The notes under the pieces are model-generated. The model searched no databases, was not told the DNA's origin, and worked only from the letters and a program-made list of their open reading frames with translations. A program made the translations under genes and the position numbers. From Gordionus sp. m RMFG-2023 (Eukaryota; Nematomorpha; Gordioida; Chordodea; Parachordodidae), in assembly GCF_954871325.1 (NCBI RefSeq), contig NC_088777.1, positions 43,191,366 through 43,255,365 of the forward strand: DNA of 64,000 bases, read 5' to 3'. Below, one piece after another: positions 1 to 12,333 of this stretch. The stretch's first letter is position 1. The number at the start of each line of letters is the position of its first letter.

Positions 1-399
1 TCATAGAATTTATAAGGATTTTTTGATAAATCAAAAACCTTTTCATTTGACTTAAAAATTATCTAAAGGGATCGTATTGTCAAATACCTATATTCAGTTT
101 TTTAGAAAAATGATAAATTAATATTTTGCGTCCCAAGATTTCGGCATAAATTTATCAGAAGGAGTTGGCTCTCTTTTGTTTAAATATCGAGGATTAGGTG
201 ATATTTTTAACTAAAGTATTAATTTTAGCCGTTTTCAAAGCGGGTAAATCAAGGTAAAGCCAAGTTCTCAAAATTGTGGCTCAAGCCGGCTCAGGAGTTC
301 ACTAGAGTCTAATTTTAAGTCAAAATTTTTTTATAATTTTTTTTTATTTGTCACTCTGACCCAAAATAAAAAGTATTTGTCCGCCCGGTCAGAATTTAT

Positions 400-770
400 A
401 AATAAAGAATAATTTTTTTTTTTATAGTAAAAAAAAAATATTATACAGATAAAGTATATTAGCGCCTTGTTTCTTACAAGAATTAAATATATCAATTTAT
501 TTGACAAAATATAATGATATCTCAAATCAAAAATTCAAGTCCGGCACAGTCCTAAATTTTATAAAAAATATTAGTCACGGACCGAAATTTTTTTTTTAAA
601 AAAGGGCTCAGAGTTTTTTAATATATTTACTTGTTGTTATAAAGCGACCTAAAAGTTCTGAAACAAATTCAGCTAATTCACTCATATTGCTCATCGAGCT
701 AGCTTAATTCTGAATCAATTTTTTTCATCAAAATGGCGATGTTACACTATTTATACATAATTATAATTTA
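400..770 (+). repeat. Dispersed direct repeat, copy 1
   Basis: This block shares sequence with 1945-2370 in the same orientation. Both have a CGCCTTGTTTCTT core followed by CAAGAATT, then a TATATTTACTTG stretch, a GTTCTGAAACAA block and an ATGGCG-containing end, in the same order. The copies differ by many substitutions and small indels, so the duplication or insertion is old. No open frame or terminal repeat is clear. Confidence 0.6.
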
Positions 771-1944
771 AAAAGTCTTAATCAATTGTCTTCTGTTGCA
801 GAATCCTCTCGCTGATTTCTTTCTTCTCTTTAAAAATAACTTATATATCTTAAGAAAATATTAATAGCACAAAAACATATAAGATTAATTTTTCTTAGTG
901 CGTTTTATCTATTTTAGTTTAATTTTTTTTTTTATATAATATTAAATTTTCTTCACGCCTTCATTATTTTTATTTTTTTTTAAACATTAACTCCTTTTTA
1001 ATTTGTCTTACATAGCCATAAATAATTAATATAAAATATAATAATTTTAAAAAAATCACAATAAACGATAAAAAAAACGAAATAAAAAATATTACGAAAG
1101 AATGATGAAAAATGAATCAGACTTTTAATAAGAATTTAATCGTAAGTAGACCTACAAAAATAAGACGAAATTCCGAATCGAATAATGGAATTATTCGTAT
1201 CGTCGAATATTCGATTCAATTCGAAAATTTTATTTAACTGTAAATTAAAAAAGATAGCATCAAATTTATTTTGTAAAATTTAACTATGGATAAAAGACAA
1301 ACATTTATTAGTAAGATAATATGAAGCATACATATATAGTATATTTATATATAATGTAGAAAAATCAATATAATATTCATATCATGTAGAAGACAAATAT
1401 ACCAACAACAAATTTTTTAAACACAAAGTTTTTGCAAAAAGTCAAATTTATGATTTCTCCATCATCAAACAAAGGAGAAATATCTGGTTCCCCCGTCATT
1501 CTTGACGGGATAGTTACTAGTTATTTATAATTGTATATGTGTTATAAATTACATATAAATAAATACTTTCTTGGCCATCATAAAACATTTTCGGAAGTTA
1601 ATTTTGTATTATGAATTATTCGAATAAAAACAGCCGTTAACAACATTTAGAAATATAAAAAGTTTCTTCATTATTCCTTTATTAAATAGGAATAATTGCA
1701 AATAATTCTTAATAATAATATATGATTATTTTTCCATATTTATGAATATAAATTATTTTAATCGAATAATCTCGAATAATTCGATCGAATAATAGATAAA
1801 AAATTATTCGACGAATTATATATTTTCCTTATTCGAATTCGATTTGAATTTTCGAATCGAATAATTGTGTTATTCGTATTCGTAAAATACGAATTGAATT
1901 GAATCGAATATCGAATAACAAATAATTCGTTATTACAAAAATTT

Positions 1945-2370
1945 ATTCTTTTTTTTTATTGTGAAAAAAATATTCCACAAATAAAAAATTTATCGCCTTG
2001 TTTCTTGCAAGAATTTTAGAATATATCAGTATGATATTGCATTTAAACCACAGACCGAATAAAAAAATATTATGCTCGACCCAGTCCGAACGGAGATGAT
2101 TTTTATACAAGAGTTTTGACATCTTTTAGTGAAAAATCTCGAGGTTTAGGCAATATTTTCTAAGTTAGCCGTTTTTAAAAATCGAGCCGTTTAACACCAG
2201 GTAGAGTATAGTTTCTTAATATATTTACTTGTAATTTTTAATAAACAATGACCGATCTCAAGGTTCTGAAACAACTTCAGCTAGCCCATTCATGCTGCCC
2301 ATTGAGCTAGCTTTATTCTGAATTCACTTTTTCACTCAAAACATGGCGGTAGAACACTAATTCTACCTAA
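1945..2370 (+). repeat. Dispersed direct repeat, copy 2
   Basis: Second copy of the block at 400-770, with the same order of conserved pieces (CGCCTTGTTTCTT, TATATTTACTTG, GTTCTGAAACAA, GAGCTAGCTT). Between the halves it contains a segment with TTAGCCGTTTTTAAAAATCG near 2170-2195. That piece is shared with the short TTGTTAAACGG-ended elements elsewhere in the window, so the block is probably composite. Confidence 0.6.
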
Positions 2371-4780
2371 TTATATTCTTAATATGTCTCAATCACATAT
2401 AAATAAATTTCGGCTCAAAATTAAACTCATGCTAACTCCTCAGCCGTCTTGAGCCAACTCTGAGTCAGCCGACTCATATGTCACAATGAGCAGGGTTGAG
2501 CCTGAGTCAATTTTCGACTCAAAAACTGACTGAGATTAAGGCTAAACCTGCTTGGATCAGCCGTTTAAAAATACTAATCACAAATAAATAAATTTGTACT
2601 TAAAAGTCGGCTTGAGCTAATTCATAAGCCGGCTTGAACCAACGGCTTGGAGTCGATTTTACTCAAAAACTGAGTTTAGGGCTAAGCCGGCTTGGCTCAG
2701 CTGTTTAACAACACTAAGTATATAATTAAAGAGATATTTGATTCAATTTAATGCAAATATAAAAATTGGGTTCATTTATCGAATCTAGTAAGATGTCTTC
2801 TTCTGATAGAAAGTCTCTTTATGGTCATTCTGTCATTTCACTATGAACATTTATAACTTCCCTAACTTCACAAAATACTTGATTACTTGATAATTATAAC
2901 TTTAAGAATTTTTTTTTATAAAAAACAGCATTATCTTTGGAATTGGAAGGAGCCCCGCCCCACCTCACGTTCCCAAAATTATAATAATACGGAAATGAGG
3001 TCAGAGTAGTTATTAATACAAGAACCAGTGGCGTGGAGAGACCCAAGCCAAATTTTTAAATTCCAGGGGTCTCAATAAACATTGTCTATAAAAAAAATTT
3101 GAGCGGGAGGCTCCTAGATTTTTAAGTCATTCCTCTGATTGACTTTTAATCCTAATAAATAATTTATGTAGTTTGTATAGAATAAAATCAAATAGGTATC
3201 TCTTTTTTTAAAAAAATCATCAATAAATTACATAAATAATTTATCCGTACAATAAATTATTAGAATAAACTATTTCTTAAGAATATTAAAATTCTCATCA
3301 TAAATTGTTTAAATTTACCAAGGCTTCGGTTTATATATGTAATTTACTAAAGTGTCTTAGAAATATATATAAATTTCGTAATAATTATACTTAAATTTAA
3401 TTAAAAACAATCATGATATTTTTTATTTTTCTTCCCATCATCAAATATGTCTATACAATAACTATAAAGTAAACGTTGAAATACACTTTTTTCAAGATGC
3501 AGGTAAAATATATAATCATTTTGATAATCTTTATTTTTAACTTTTAAATTTATTAAATATTATTATATCATATTCTTCTATGAAATAAATAAAATATAAA
3601 ACAATTCTCATGCCATGCATATTTTAATCTTTTTTTTAAAAAAAAATTGCAGTTGAGGAACCAGACTAAATAATTGCCAGAAATTCTAATTTAACTATAA
3701 AATAATTAAAACCTCAATGGTTCATAGGATTTTCTGAACTAACATCAAAATTGAGATAGAATAAGGGTTGTGCATTTGACCGGTCAAATACGATTCGGTC
3801 AATTCACCAATATTTGTTCGGGCAATATGGCCAATAACTTTATTTTATATATAATAGTATAATGAATCTATAATTTTTTAAATTCTATGTCATTATAACG
3901 TTTTTGCTCTCCGTGTCAGAGTCTTGTTGTGATTCAATATTATCATTTCTTTAATATTTTTTAATAAATTTTCCTGATGTCGAGATCTTCAATAGATTTC
4001 AGTTTTAGTATGAATATTAACCCATGCAATCTGGTGGATTGAGGGGATGGGTAGATTATTAGTGGAAGTCTCGGAATGCATATTTACTGAGAAATAAGCG
4101 CAGGTTTAAAAAAGGACATTTCATTTATATTATCGATTAAATTTTATTTTTTTATATTATCATAACTCGAAAATAAATGCAACTTAAGCGTTCGTGAACG
4201 AAGTTCGGTTTTTTTTGAAAAAAATGATGAACGACGTTCTTTATATTTTTACTAACACGTTCGTTTTTTACGTTCGTACAATATTAGAAAATCTTCGTAT
4301 TTTTATTCATTTGAAAATTTTAAAATAAATTAATAATGTAAATCCAAATTTTTTTAAGAAAAAAGTGTTATTTTTTAATCCGTTGTTTCCTTTATCACAT
4401 TTGAATTATTTAACCAACCTCTGTTCTAGCATAGTTTATTAAATTGAATATCCATTTCGTAAGCATAGATGTTGTTATTTCATAATCATCATCTGATTCT
4501 GAATTAATATTACCATGGCCCAAATATAATAAATAAGAGTAACAATCATATATTCAATATACAAATTCTATCATTACCAAATGTAAAATTTATCCAAAAA
4601 GTATAATATCAGTTTCATATCTTAAAGTTCTAATTTAAAGAGATACTTGATTGTAATATTAATTATTTTATATAATATAACTGTAAGTAACCTGTTAATA
4701 ATTTTTAAATTGTTTTATTTTATAGGCTTATTAAATATTATAATAGTACATAAATTAAAAATCATTAAATAATATATATT

Positions 4781-5166
4781 GTATATGTCGTATGGGGATT
4801 CGGAATCTCTCAATTTTAAATAATTTACTAATGGCGATTTTTAGATTTTAAAAATCTGATTTTGCAGGAATTGTATTCCAGGATGTGTAGAGTATTTACC
4901 CTATAAATTTCAGCCAATTTCAGCGATAGACATTTTTGTTTTTATAATTTATATGAAAAATCCATATAAAAATTAATATAAATTAGAAGTAGTTCTAAAG
5001 TTCATGGCTATATTGTTTGAAATTTACAGTTTGGGTACTCTACTCATGCTAGAATACATTTCCGGTTAAATCGGACTTTAAAATTTTTTAAATGACTCTT
5101 GGTAAAGGATTTAAAATCAAGAGATTCCGAATCCCCACGGATTCCGAATCCCAATACGACATATAC
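4781..5166. mobile_element. Inverted-repeat element (MITE-like), 386 bp
   Basis: The ends are inverted repeats. GTATATGTCGTA at the left is matched by TACGACATATAC at the right, followed inward by GGGGATTCGGAATCTCT on the left and its complement on the right, where the GGATTCGGAATC unit is doubled. The interior is AT-rich and non-coding. A related end is visible at about 35330-35350. I could not define a target-site duplication, so the superfamily is not assigned. Confidence 0.6.
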
Positions 5167-5504
5167 ATAAATATAAAATAGTTAATATCTTTTAGAATTT
5201 ATTCATTTTTAATGTGATTTGGAATTTGTTTTTATTAAGGGTTTTATATTTTAATAGTTGAACACATTTAAAGTATTATAAATTTATATTTTATAAATTA
5301 ATTAAATTTTATATGATATATAAAAGTTTTTATTTATTAAAAATATTTTTTTATTCACTAAATTATTAATTTTTAACATGACTAATATATGCTATTTATT
5401 TATATTAAATAAAAATTAAAAAAAAATTATTAACAAAGTTTTGAATGGATTGAATGTGAAAGTTTAAAGCATTCGATTTTTGTCGATGAACGTTGAACCA
5501 ATGG

Positions 5505-5650
5505 CGTCACTTGGGAGAGGCGCGCAAGAGCTTGAGCCCCCTGAAAAATTTGAATAGCCCCCTGAAGCAAAAAAAATAAATTTAATGGCTTCTAAATATC
5601 CCCTTAAACTAAAAATAAATTTTTTTGATTGCCCCCTGAACGATTTCTTT
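5505..5650. repeat. CCCCCTGAA-type dispersed repeat
   Basis: Part of a family with a GGCGTCA-like edge followed by repeated AGCCCCCTGAA and TTTGAATAG motifs. Related pieces lie at about 9105-9170, 46805-46880 and 47035-47240. No coding potential. Confidence 0.5.
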
Positions 5651-6513
5651 CATAATTTTGTTAAGTAATATATAGATTTGATTTTATTATTTAAAAATTA
5701 ATAAGACTATCTAAATTTTTATTAAATGAATACTATTTTAATTATTAGACCAGATTAATACATATAAATTATATTTTCACTATGTAAGCTTTTCAATCAA
5801 ATTCTATATTAAAAATAGAATATCAATATCATTAACTAAATATATATTTAGCATTAACAGTTGAAGCTTAATTGACTTTTATTATTTAAATTATTATATA
5901 ACCTTAATTAAATAAATATAATCAGTTATTAATTGAAAATTAATAAATTAATATTGTAATTAGCCGAGTTCAAAATCACTAATCAAATATATTATTGATT
6001 TTTAAATTTAATTAACATGCCTCTTCCTAAAATTATTTTCAAGATCCAAATCCAAATAAGTATAAGAGATTTATTTATAAAAAATAAAAAGTAAGTAGAC
6101 ATATAGTTTATAATCCTTTATTATATTTATATATAATTAGTTAAAAAATATTAGGTTAAATGCGACTTTTACAGACGTATTTGACAGTTATATAATATAT
6201 TAAAGTTAATATTTTAATAAATTTTACTAATAAATGCTTTTGAGTTATATAATATATTGAAGTTTATATTTTAATAAATTTTACTAAAAAATGCTTTTGA
6301 TAATAAATATAAGTAACAATTTGCATTCAATTCTTTAACGCCATCTATTAATTTAAAAATATTATTAAAAATTATTCATCCCACAATGGATGTAATAAAT
6401 TAGATATCTTTTCTTATCTTTTTTTACTTGTTTTTAGGAAAGCTATTTTTTTTTTATTTGAAAAAAAGTTATGAGTTAAATTTTTAATACGAGTATATTT
6501 TTTATATTATTAC

Positions 6514-6729
6514 CAGAGTTGTACAAAAGATCCTCTTTGAAGATTTTTGAGCAAACATAAAAGAAATATTATATTAATAAAATTGAAAAACATCTGGGCT
6601 TTTAATAAAGGGGTAAAAAAATAAATATCATGAAGATCTTTAAAGATCACAAAATTTTTAAAAAATAAAAGATCTTCAAATTTTACGATCTTCAAAGATC
6701 TAGATATTTTGAGCAAATGTACAACTCTG
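6514..6729. mobile_element. Non-autonomous hAT element (MITE), 216 bp
   Basis: The termini are inverted repeats CAGAGTTGTACA (left) and TGTACAACTCTG (right). The element is flanked by a perfect 8-bp direct repeat, ATTATTAC, at 6506-6513 and 6730-6737. Eight-base duplications with CAG-starting termini are the signature of hAT transposons. The interior is made of GATCTT/AAGATC motifs and encodes no transposase, so it must have been mobilised in trans. Confidence 0.9.
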
Positions 6730-7062
6730 ATTATTACAAACTACTATTATTTGATATAATATACCAACTAGAGGTGATGCGATAATAATATATAAAATCT
6801 TAGTTGCTTTCATCATATCACTCTGGTTCTTATTTTATAGTTCAAAATGTTTCATTTCTAATATGGCATCCTAGCCATGTAAATAACTCAAGGCTTAAAT
6901 ATATTTGCATAATTTCTTCTAATTATTTTTAATATTTTTGTTTTATCAATTTATCTAACATAATAAATTCTGATATGAGTTAACATCTTGGGTGTCATGG
7001 CTATGACTGCAAATTAATCTTATCTATTATTTGTGTAGCTATGCAATTTAAGATTATTACTA

Positions 7063-7883
7063 TAGCTGCTGAATTTTTTCAACCCGATACTAACCCAATT
7101 ATTTTAAATTTGAGTGTGAATATTAATAATATCCAATATAACAATTATGTGTAATACCTTAAATAAAAGTTTATTTGACAGCCATAATATAATCAATATT
7201 TATATTAAGTTGCATTATATTTAAATTGAAAGCATATACTTTTTATTCACTTTAAATATTAAAAAAGTTGAATTACAATCGAATTTAAAAATTATTTTAT
7301 ATTATAAAGATATATCAATATCATTATCAATAGTTAACACATTATGAATAATTGTGAAATATAAGTAAAGGCCTAGTTTGACAGGCATTAAATATGTCCT
7401 CCTATCTTCAAAAAAGGTCCTATCAACCACTAAAAGCGCAGCTTTCACAGCTAGCTGAGTAAACAGAGATAGCTAGGAATTTAAGAGTCAAAACACATAA
7501 ATTGAGAATTTCATTTTGGTAGATCTTCCACTAATTTAAGATTTGACAACCTATTTTAAATATTGAAAATTTGAAGCTATTTAATTAATTATAAATTAGA
7601 TAAATATATTTTAATTAACTTGATAAAATATGATGTAAATAATGACACAAAAATATAATAACAAGATAGTTTGGTGAACGGATGTTAGTAAAATAATCAT
7701 TGTAAATGACATGCTAATCAAATTGACTTATGACTTAAAATTGATATTTATATATTTATCAGATAGAGTCGGACACCTCCCAAACCCTAACCCAAAAATG
7801 AGAAGTCTTTTATGTCCGAACCCGATCCGACCCGGCCCGAGCTCGAGTCGGTTCAGACTACGGACAGCCCGTGCAGACCTTTA
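7063..7883. mobile_element. Degenerate hAT-like non-autonomous element
   Basis: Sequence related to the element at 30680-30944: a CAACCCGA-containing left part, an AT-rich core with TAAATAAAAGTTTATTTGACAG, and a G+C-rich right end with CGACCCGGCCCGAG, CTACGGACAGCCCGTGCAG and ACCTTTA. It is longer than that copy and the edges are eroded. No matching 8-bp duplication was found, so the limits are approximate. Confidence 0.55.
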
Positions 7884-8099
7884 GCCATATCTCTAATTTT
7901 TTGTTAATAATAGAATAACAAGAATATTATATTTTGGGATTTTGAAATTGATTTGGTGTCATTAAAAATTGACATGCTATCAAATAAGTCATTAGTTTAA
8001 AAAAACAATTAACCTTAAAATCTTTTATAATAATATGCAATTTTACTCTGCTACAAAATTTAGAATAGAACAAGCCTATCCATTAAAATAATAATATAT

Positions 8100-8933
8100 A
8101 TGATCGGAAATATATTTTTGCTTGATAACGCAATAACTATAATGGAATTAGATGAAATGGGCAAACTGGGTACTTATGACAAGGACCGATTCCCTAACAC
8201 CGATTTAGAAAAACAGTACAAGATTAATTTACGTACTTTAGATTGGCCAGATTTTGATGGAGACACAAATGACAAATATCAACTATCAATAAGTGACTTA
8301 TTTCAAGAAGATAATGCCTTGACCTTACCATATATGATAAAAGAATACACAAATAACTATATAGATCAAAATAAAAAATATATTTATTTTTCAAATCCTG
8401 GAGAAAGTGTTAATGCTCAACCCGGCATTCCCTTGGTGATAGGCGATAATAGGGAAAAGGAAGATAAGTTTTCTTTGAAGCAGCACGGTGAGATTTTCAG
8501 AAATTTGAACAGCAAATTTATACTATCTCAAGCGAAATTAAACACGGGGAAACTCAAAAATTTAATCGTAAGTAATAAAAATATGACCATCTATAAAATT
8601 TTAATGTTAAATTAAATTTTCAACATTTACTTCTTATATTATCTCTTTAGTCTTGACTATTTTAGATCTCGGTACAATAATTTTAAAAAAATCCTTATAT
8701 AATATATTATATTTTAGAATTTCAATCGGAAAAAGTACGATCTAAATTGGCTTTATTCTCAAAATCAAAATCCTTACATTAATAAACTCCCTAATAGAGC
8801 TTATAAAAGAAACCAAAATAATTACGAAAACGTTTTAACATCAGTGTTAGGCCCGGTTATGTCTATCATGAATATTATACCTAAAAAGTATAATTGGAGC
8901 AGGAAATCTAAAACTTTCATATTCAAAGGATGA
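8100..8933 (+). CDS. Two-exon gene of unknown function, about 227 aa
   Basis: Exon 1 runs 8100-8567 and ends at a GTAAGT donor. Exon 2 runs 8718-8933 after a TATATTTTAG acceptor and ends at TGA. The junction is phase 0 and both exons stay open. The product is hydrophilic, acidic in the first half and rich in Lys, Asn and Arg in the second, with no signal peptide or membrane segment. Visible features are an early DEMGKLGTYDKDRFPN stretch and a late VLTSVLGPVMSIMNIIP hydrophobic patch. The first ATG is at 8100 with an in-frame stop 39 bases upstream. However, a TTTAG at 8059-8063 could be an acceptor opening the frame from 8064, so earlier exons are possible. I do not recognise the family. The correct splice signals and non-repetitive composition argue for a real host gene. 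Confidence 0.6.
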
Positions 8934-11339
8934 GAATCCATGTTTACTTAATCTTTAACTATTAATTATATCTTATTAACCATAAATTTATAGTTTATTT
9001 AACATGTGTAATCTATGTTTTAAGTTAATTTACTTTTCGTAATCGATTCTGAGTTGTGACTTATTACATTATTATTTATGAAAACCAAATCAGTTGTTTA
9101 ACGGTAGCATCATTAGGAGGGGACGCATATGGGATCAAGCCCCCTAAATAATTTAAATAGTCCACTAAATTAATAAAAATTCTTTCTAAATTTTTTATTA
9201 TTACTTATTAAAGATTTCCTATTGTTTTCTAGAAATTTTATTTAAAAAATTATAATATTTTATTAGAAATATTATTAATCCTAATAAAATAAATAGTAAT
9301 TAATTAATTAAAATAAAGCGAAAACCCAATTTAATATTTTGATTTGTGTGTGAGTCAACTATAACATTTCAGATACCCAATCAACTGTATCAACAAATTT
9401 ACCATATTGAAAATACTCTGCCAAAAAATTTAAAGAATGATAATTTTCACCCCTTAATAAAACAAACTACAAAATGCTGATTAACTAAGTACATTGAAAA
9501 TATATTACGTTTTTTAAATTACACTTAATAAGATTTAGATAATAAAAGAAGAGAAGTAGAATCTGAACTTAAGAATATGATTGATTTGAATAATGGAAGC
9601 AAGAGAAGATGAGCATTATTGCTTGCCTGATTGACAAAATCGAATACTCAAGCAGGGAAAATAATTTTAAATTATTTAACTTCAAAATCAATTGAAGTAG
9701 TAAGAGTGGGCAGGCTTCAGGAATTCACTACGTTTTAGGGCATTGAATGCTTTAGTGAAATTGATTTTGCTAAGGATGTCATCAGGGGGATTGATATCTT
9801 AAATTCGGACCACGTGAAGAATTGTTTCACATCCGACTTTGATGTTAATTTATAATTGATTGAAGCGTATATTGCATGATATTGAAATTGCATCCAACTC
9901 ATTACAAATTTGGGTAATCGATGTCAGTTAATGCAAAGGCTATATATTTAACGTCATTGTTAGATTTATGAAGAGTCTTAAGCTTGTCCCCATATAAAAT
10001 CTTGAAATTAACTGAGGGAATTTCCCTCTAAAAGCATACGGTTGATGAACTGGTTTTGAAAGGATATCAGTTTGTTAAGTGATAGCAGGAATAGTCAGAT
10101 CCTAAAAGAATATAAAACTCGTCAATTCTTTAAGACTCACTTTTTAATAGTTGTTTGTTAGTGTTATAATTTAGATATTCTTCTTAAAATATAAGAAGGG
10201 AGTACCATTATAATCAAAACGTAAAAATACTTCCTCTTTATTCGAGAGGAATTGTTGAGTGTCGTTCCTTTAATGTAGTTATACCTCTATTTAAAAATCT
10301 AATCGTACATATTTCTAGATTATAAGTTCTCGAAATCCAAGAGGTTACATTCTTATAAATATATTTTGGAATTGCTTAAAGTCATCCTTTTTTTTATCTA
10401 AGGGCAATGATATATAATATAATATAGATAGGTGATTAACTCATTAAATATATTTAAAAAAATATTCACACATAGGAATATGCTGAAGTGCTATATTATA
10501 GTTTGAAAATTGCTAATTTGTTTTAATGAAATATTATTGAAATCGTAAAGCAAACATTTATTATTTTATTCAAAATGAATAAAACCTCATTACTGGCCAT
10601 GTTTTTCACTAAAGAGCTTGAAGGATCATCTGTTAATAATTAAGCACACATTGCATTCCTTAAACTAAAAAAGAAAGTTTGATATTAAATATATAATTAT
10701 AAAATATTTTTTATAGGTAAAACAAGCTGTTCAAATTTTTTGTATATCTGTTACCAATAATCTGTTTTTTGCCCAACATTATTGTTAAGGTTGGCAGGGA
10801 ATTAGACAAGATTATAAAATTAATTTTAATATTTTTATTTATTAAATTTATTTAAAAATATTTAACTAAAAATACAATATAATTTTTCTCTTTATATAGT
10901 TTACAATATCAATTTATATAAAAAAATCTATTATATAATTTATATCAAACTATTGAGTTAATATCATAAAATGAGTCCGTAAGGTTAATATTAAAGAATA
11001 AAAAAAAATCAATCTTTAAGGTTAATATTGAGTTAATAGATAGCGAAAAATAAATATTATATCATTGTTTAAAGCCCCATTATTATAAAATACAATTCCG
11101 GAATGTTAATCTCATTTTGATAAATCGGTTACAAATGAACTCTATTTTATAAATCTATAAGGCAAACATATTAAGAAACTCTAATTAGTTCCATGACAAA
11201 TATCCTGAAGATCATGGAGTTATTGGGTAAAACCCAAAAATAATGTATTATATTTTATTTATAACAATTATTTATTAAACTATAATATAATAACATAGTA
11301 GTTTAAAGGTAGTGCCTATTAAGACTAAGTTTATGGTAA
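8934..11339. other. Non-coding stretch with decayed repeats
   Basis: No intact gene seen. A CCCCCTAAA-type repeat piece lies near 9105-9170. Between about 9560 and 10130 the base composition is less AT-biased and all frames are broken by many stops, as expected of an old decayed coding element. I could not classify it. The remainder is AT-rich. Confidence 0.5.
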
Positions 11340-11567
11340 CTTAGGTGGTATGGGCACACAATGAGATGGCCTATGAACTACATAGGAAATAAAGTTAAGA
11401 GTTTGGAAGTGATGGGCAAACGTAAAAGAGGAAGGCCAAAACTTCAATGGGGCCATAAAGTTAGAGCCAATATAAAGAAGTATAAATTAGATAAAAGAGA
11501 TTGTATTAATAACACAAAGTGGAGAGAGATGTTGAAGGAGCTTACCACCAGAAAAGGTGAAAGCTAA
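11340..11567 (+). mobile_element. LINE remnant, extreme C-terminus of the reverse transcriptase ORF
   Basis: The open frame encodes a WYGHTMRWP motif, then GKRKRGRPKLQW and KWREMLKEL, ending at TAA. The pattern H-x-x-R ... GKR-x-RGRP-x-x-W ... V ... D-R/K-x-x-W is the conserved tail of many non-LTR retrotransposon polyproteins (R2, RTE and Jockey/CR1-like groups). Only this tail survives; there is no recognisable reverse transcriptase upstream. A 5'-truncated LINE insertion is the natural explanation. The subfamily cannot be told from this piece. Confidence 0.7.
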
Positions 11568-12333
11568 AGAGAAAAAAATAAAAATAAAAAAAATATAATA
11601 ACATTTTTTAAGATTTTTTTTTTCAACATATACCCCACAAAAACAATTGGTATATTTATTCATACATAGCAGGATTAGATTTAATATCCATCAGTTTAAC
11701 AAGTTTGATCTGCTGTTTGAACTTCGTAATGACGAAATTGGATATATCAATTACAGGAAAATGTATTTCCTTAGATAATACACATATAATATATTCTAAT
11801 TTTCAAAATCGTCATGATGAGACTTAGAATATTCTTAAACCTGTATCCAATTGTGACAAATTTAAAATATTACTGTTATAAAAATATCTGAGGTCAATAT
11901 ATTAAAAATATACAAGATAAAAAAATTTTAAGTATAGAAAATTAGAATAAAATAAAATAAAATAAAATATAAAATAAATGAATAGTAAAATATAAGTAGA
12001 TCAAAGGTAATTAATTTTGAGTTGTTTAAATTGGTAATTATTTAAATTAAAATTGATGCTTAATAATTTATATTATTATTCCATATTAATTTTTATGCCA
12101 CCCACATAAGGAAAATAATTATTTATATGAATATTTTTTAAATATATTTTATTTTATTTAACTATAAATTGTAATCATTAATTAAAATAAAAAAGTCATA
12201 TATGAAAAAAACTAATAATTAAATGTGCTTAAATAGTTATATAAAATATTCAAAGTCAGCAAAATGTCTTTCATTATTTTCTAAAAGAATTAACGAACAG
12301 ATGATTTGAAAGATTTGAGAAATGAGAACATAA
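11568..12333. other. Region upstream of PAN2
   Basis: Very AT-rich sequence between the LINE tail and the PAN2 start. It includes an AATAAAATAAAATAAAAT simple repeat near 11945-11970. Any PAN2 promoter must lie here, but I see no distinct core-promoter motif that stands out from the AT background. Confidence 0.4.

Larger units (their letters stand above)
1..6505. other. Gene-free, repeat-rich AT region
   Basis: I see no convincing coding region here. The stretch holds dispersed repeats: a duplicated block (about 400-770 and 1945-2370), AT-rich sequence full of CGAAT/ATTCG motifs (about 1150-1930), G+C-rich patches rich in GGCTC/GAGCC with a TTTAACAACACTA end near 2695-2712, an inverted-repeat element (4781-5166) and a CCCCCTGAA-type repeat (about 5505-5650). 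Short open frames in this part are mostly poly-Lys/Ile/Phe low complexity. Confidence 0.7.

Noticed and set aside
331-525. 64-codon open frame (-)
   Set aside because: Low-complexity Ile/Tyr/Lys/Phe peptide lying within a dispersed repeat.
9560-10130. Possible decayed coding element
   Set aside because: Composition hints at former coding DNA, but stops in every frame and the lack of any recognisable motif prevent a family call.
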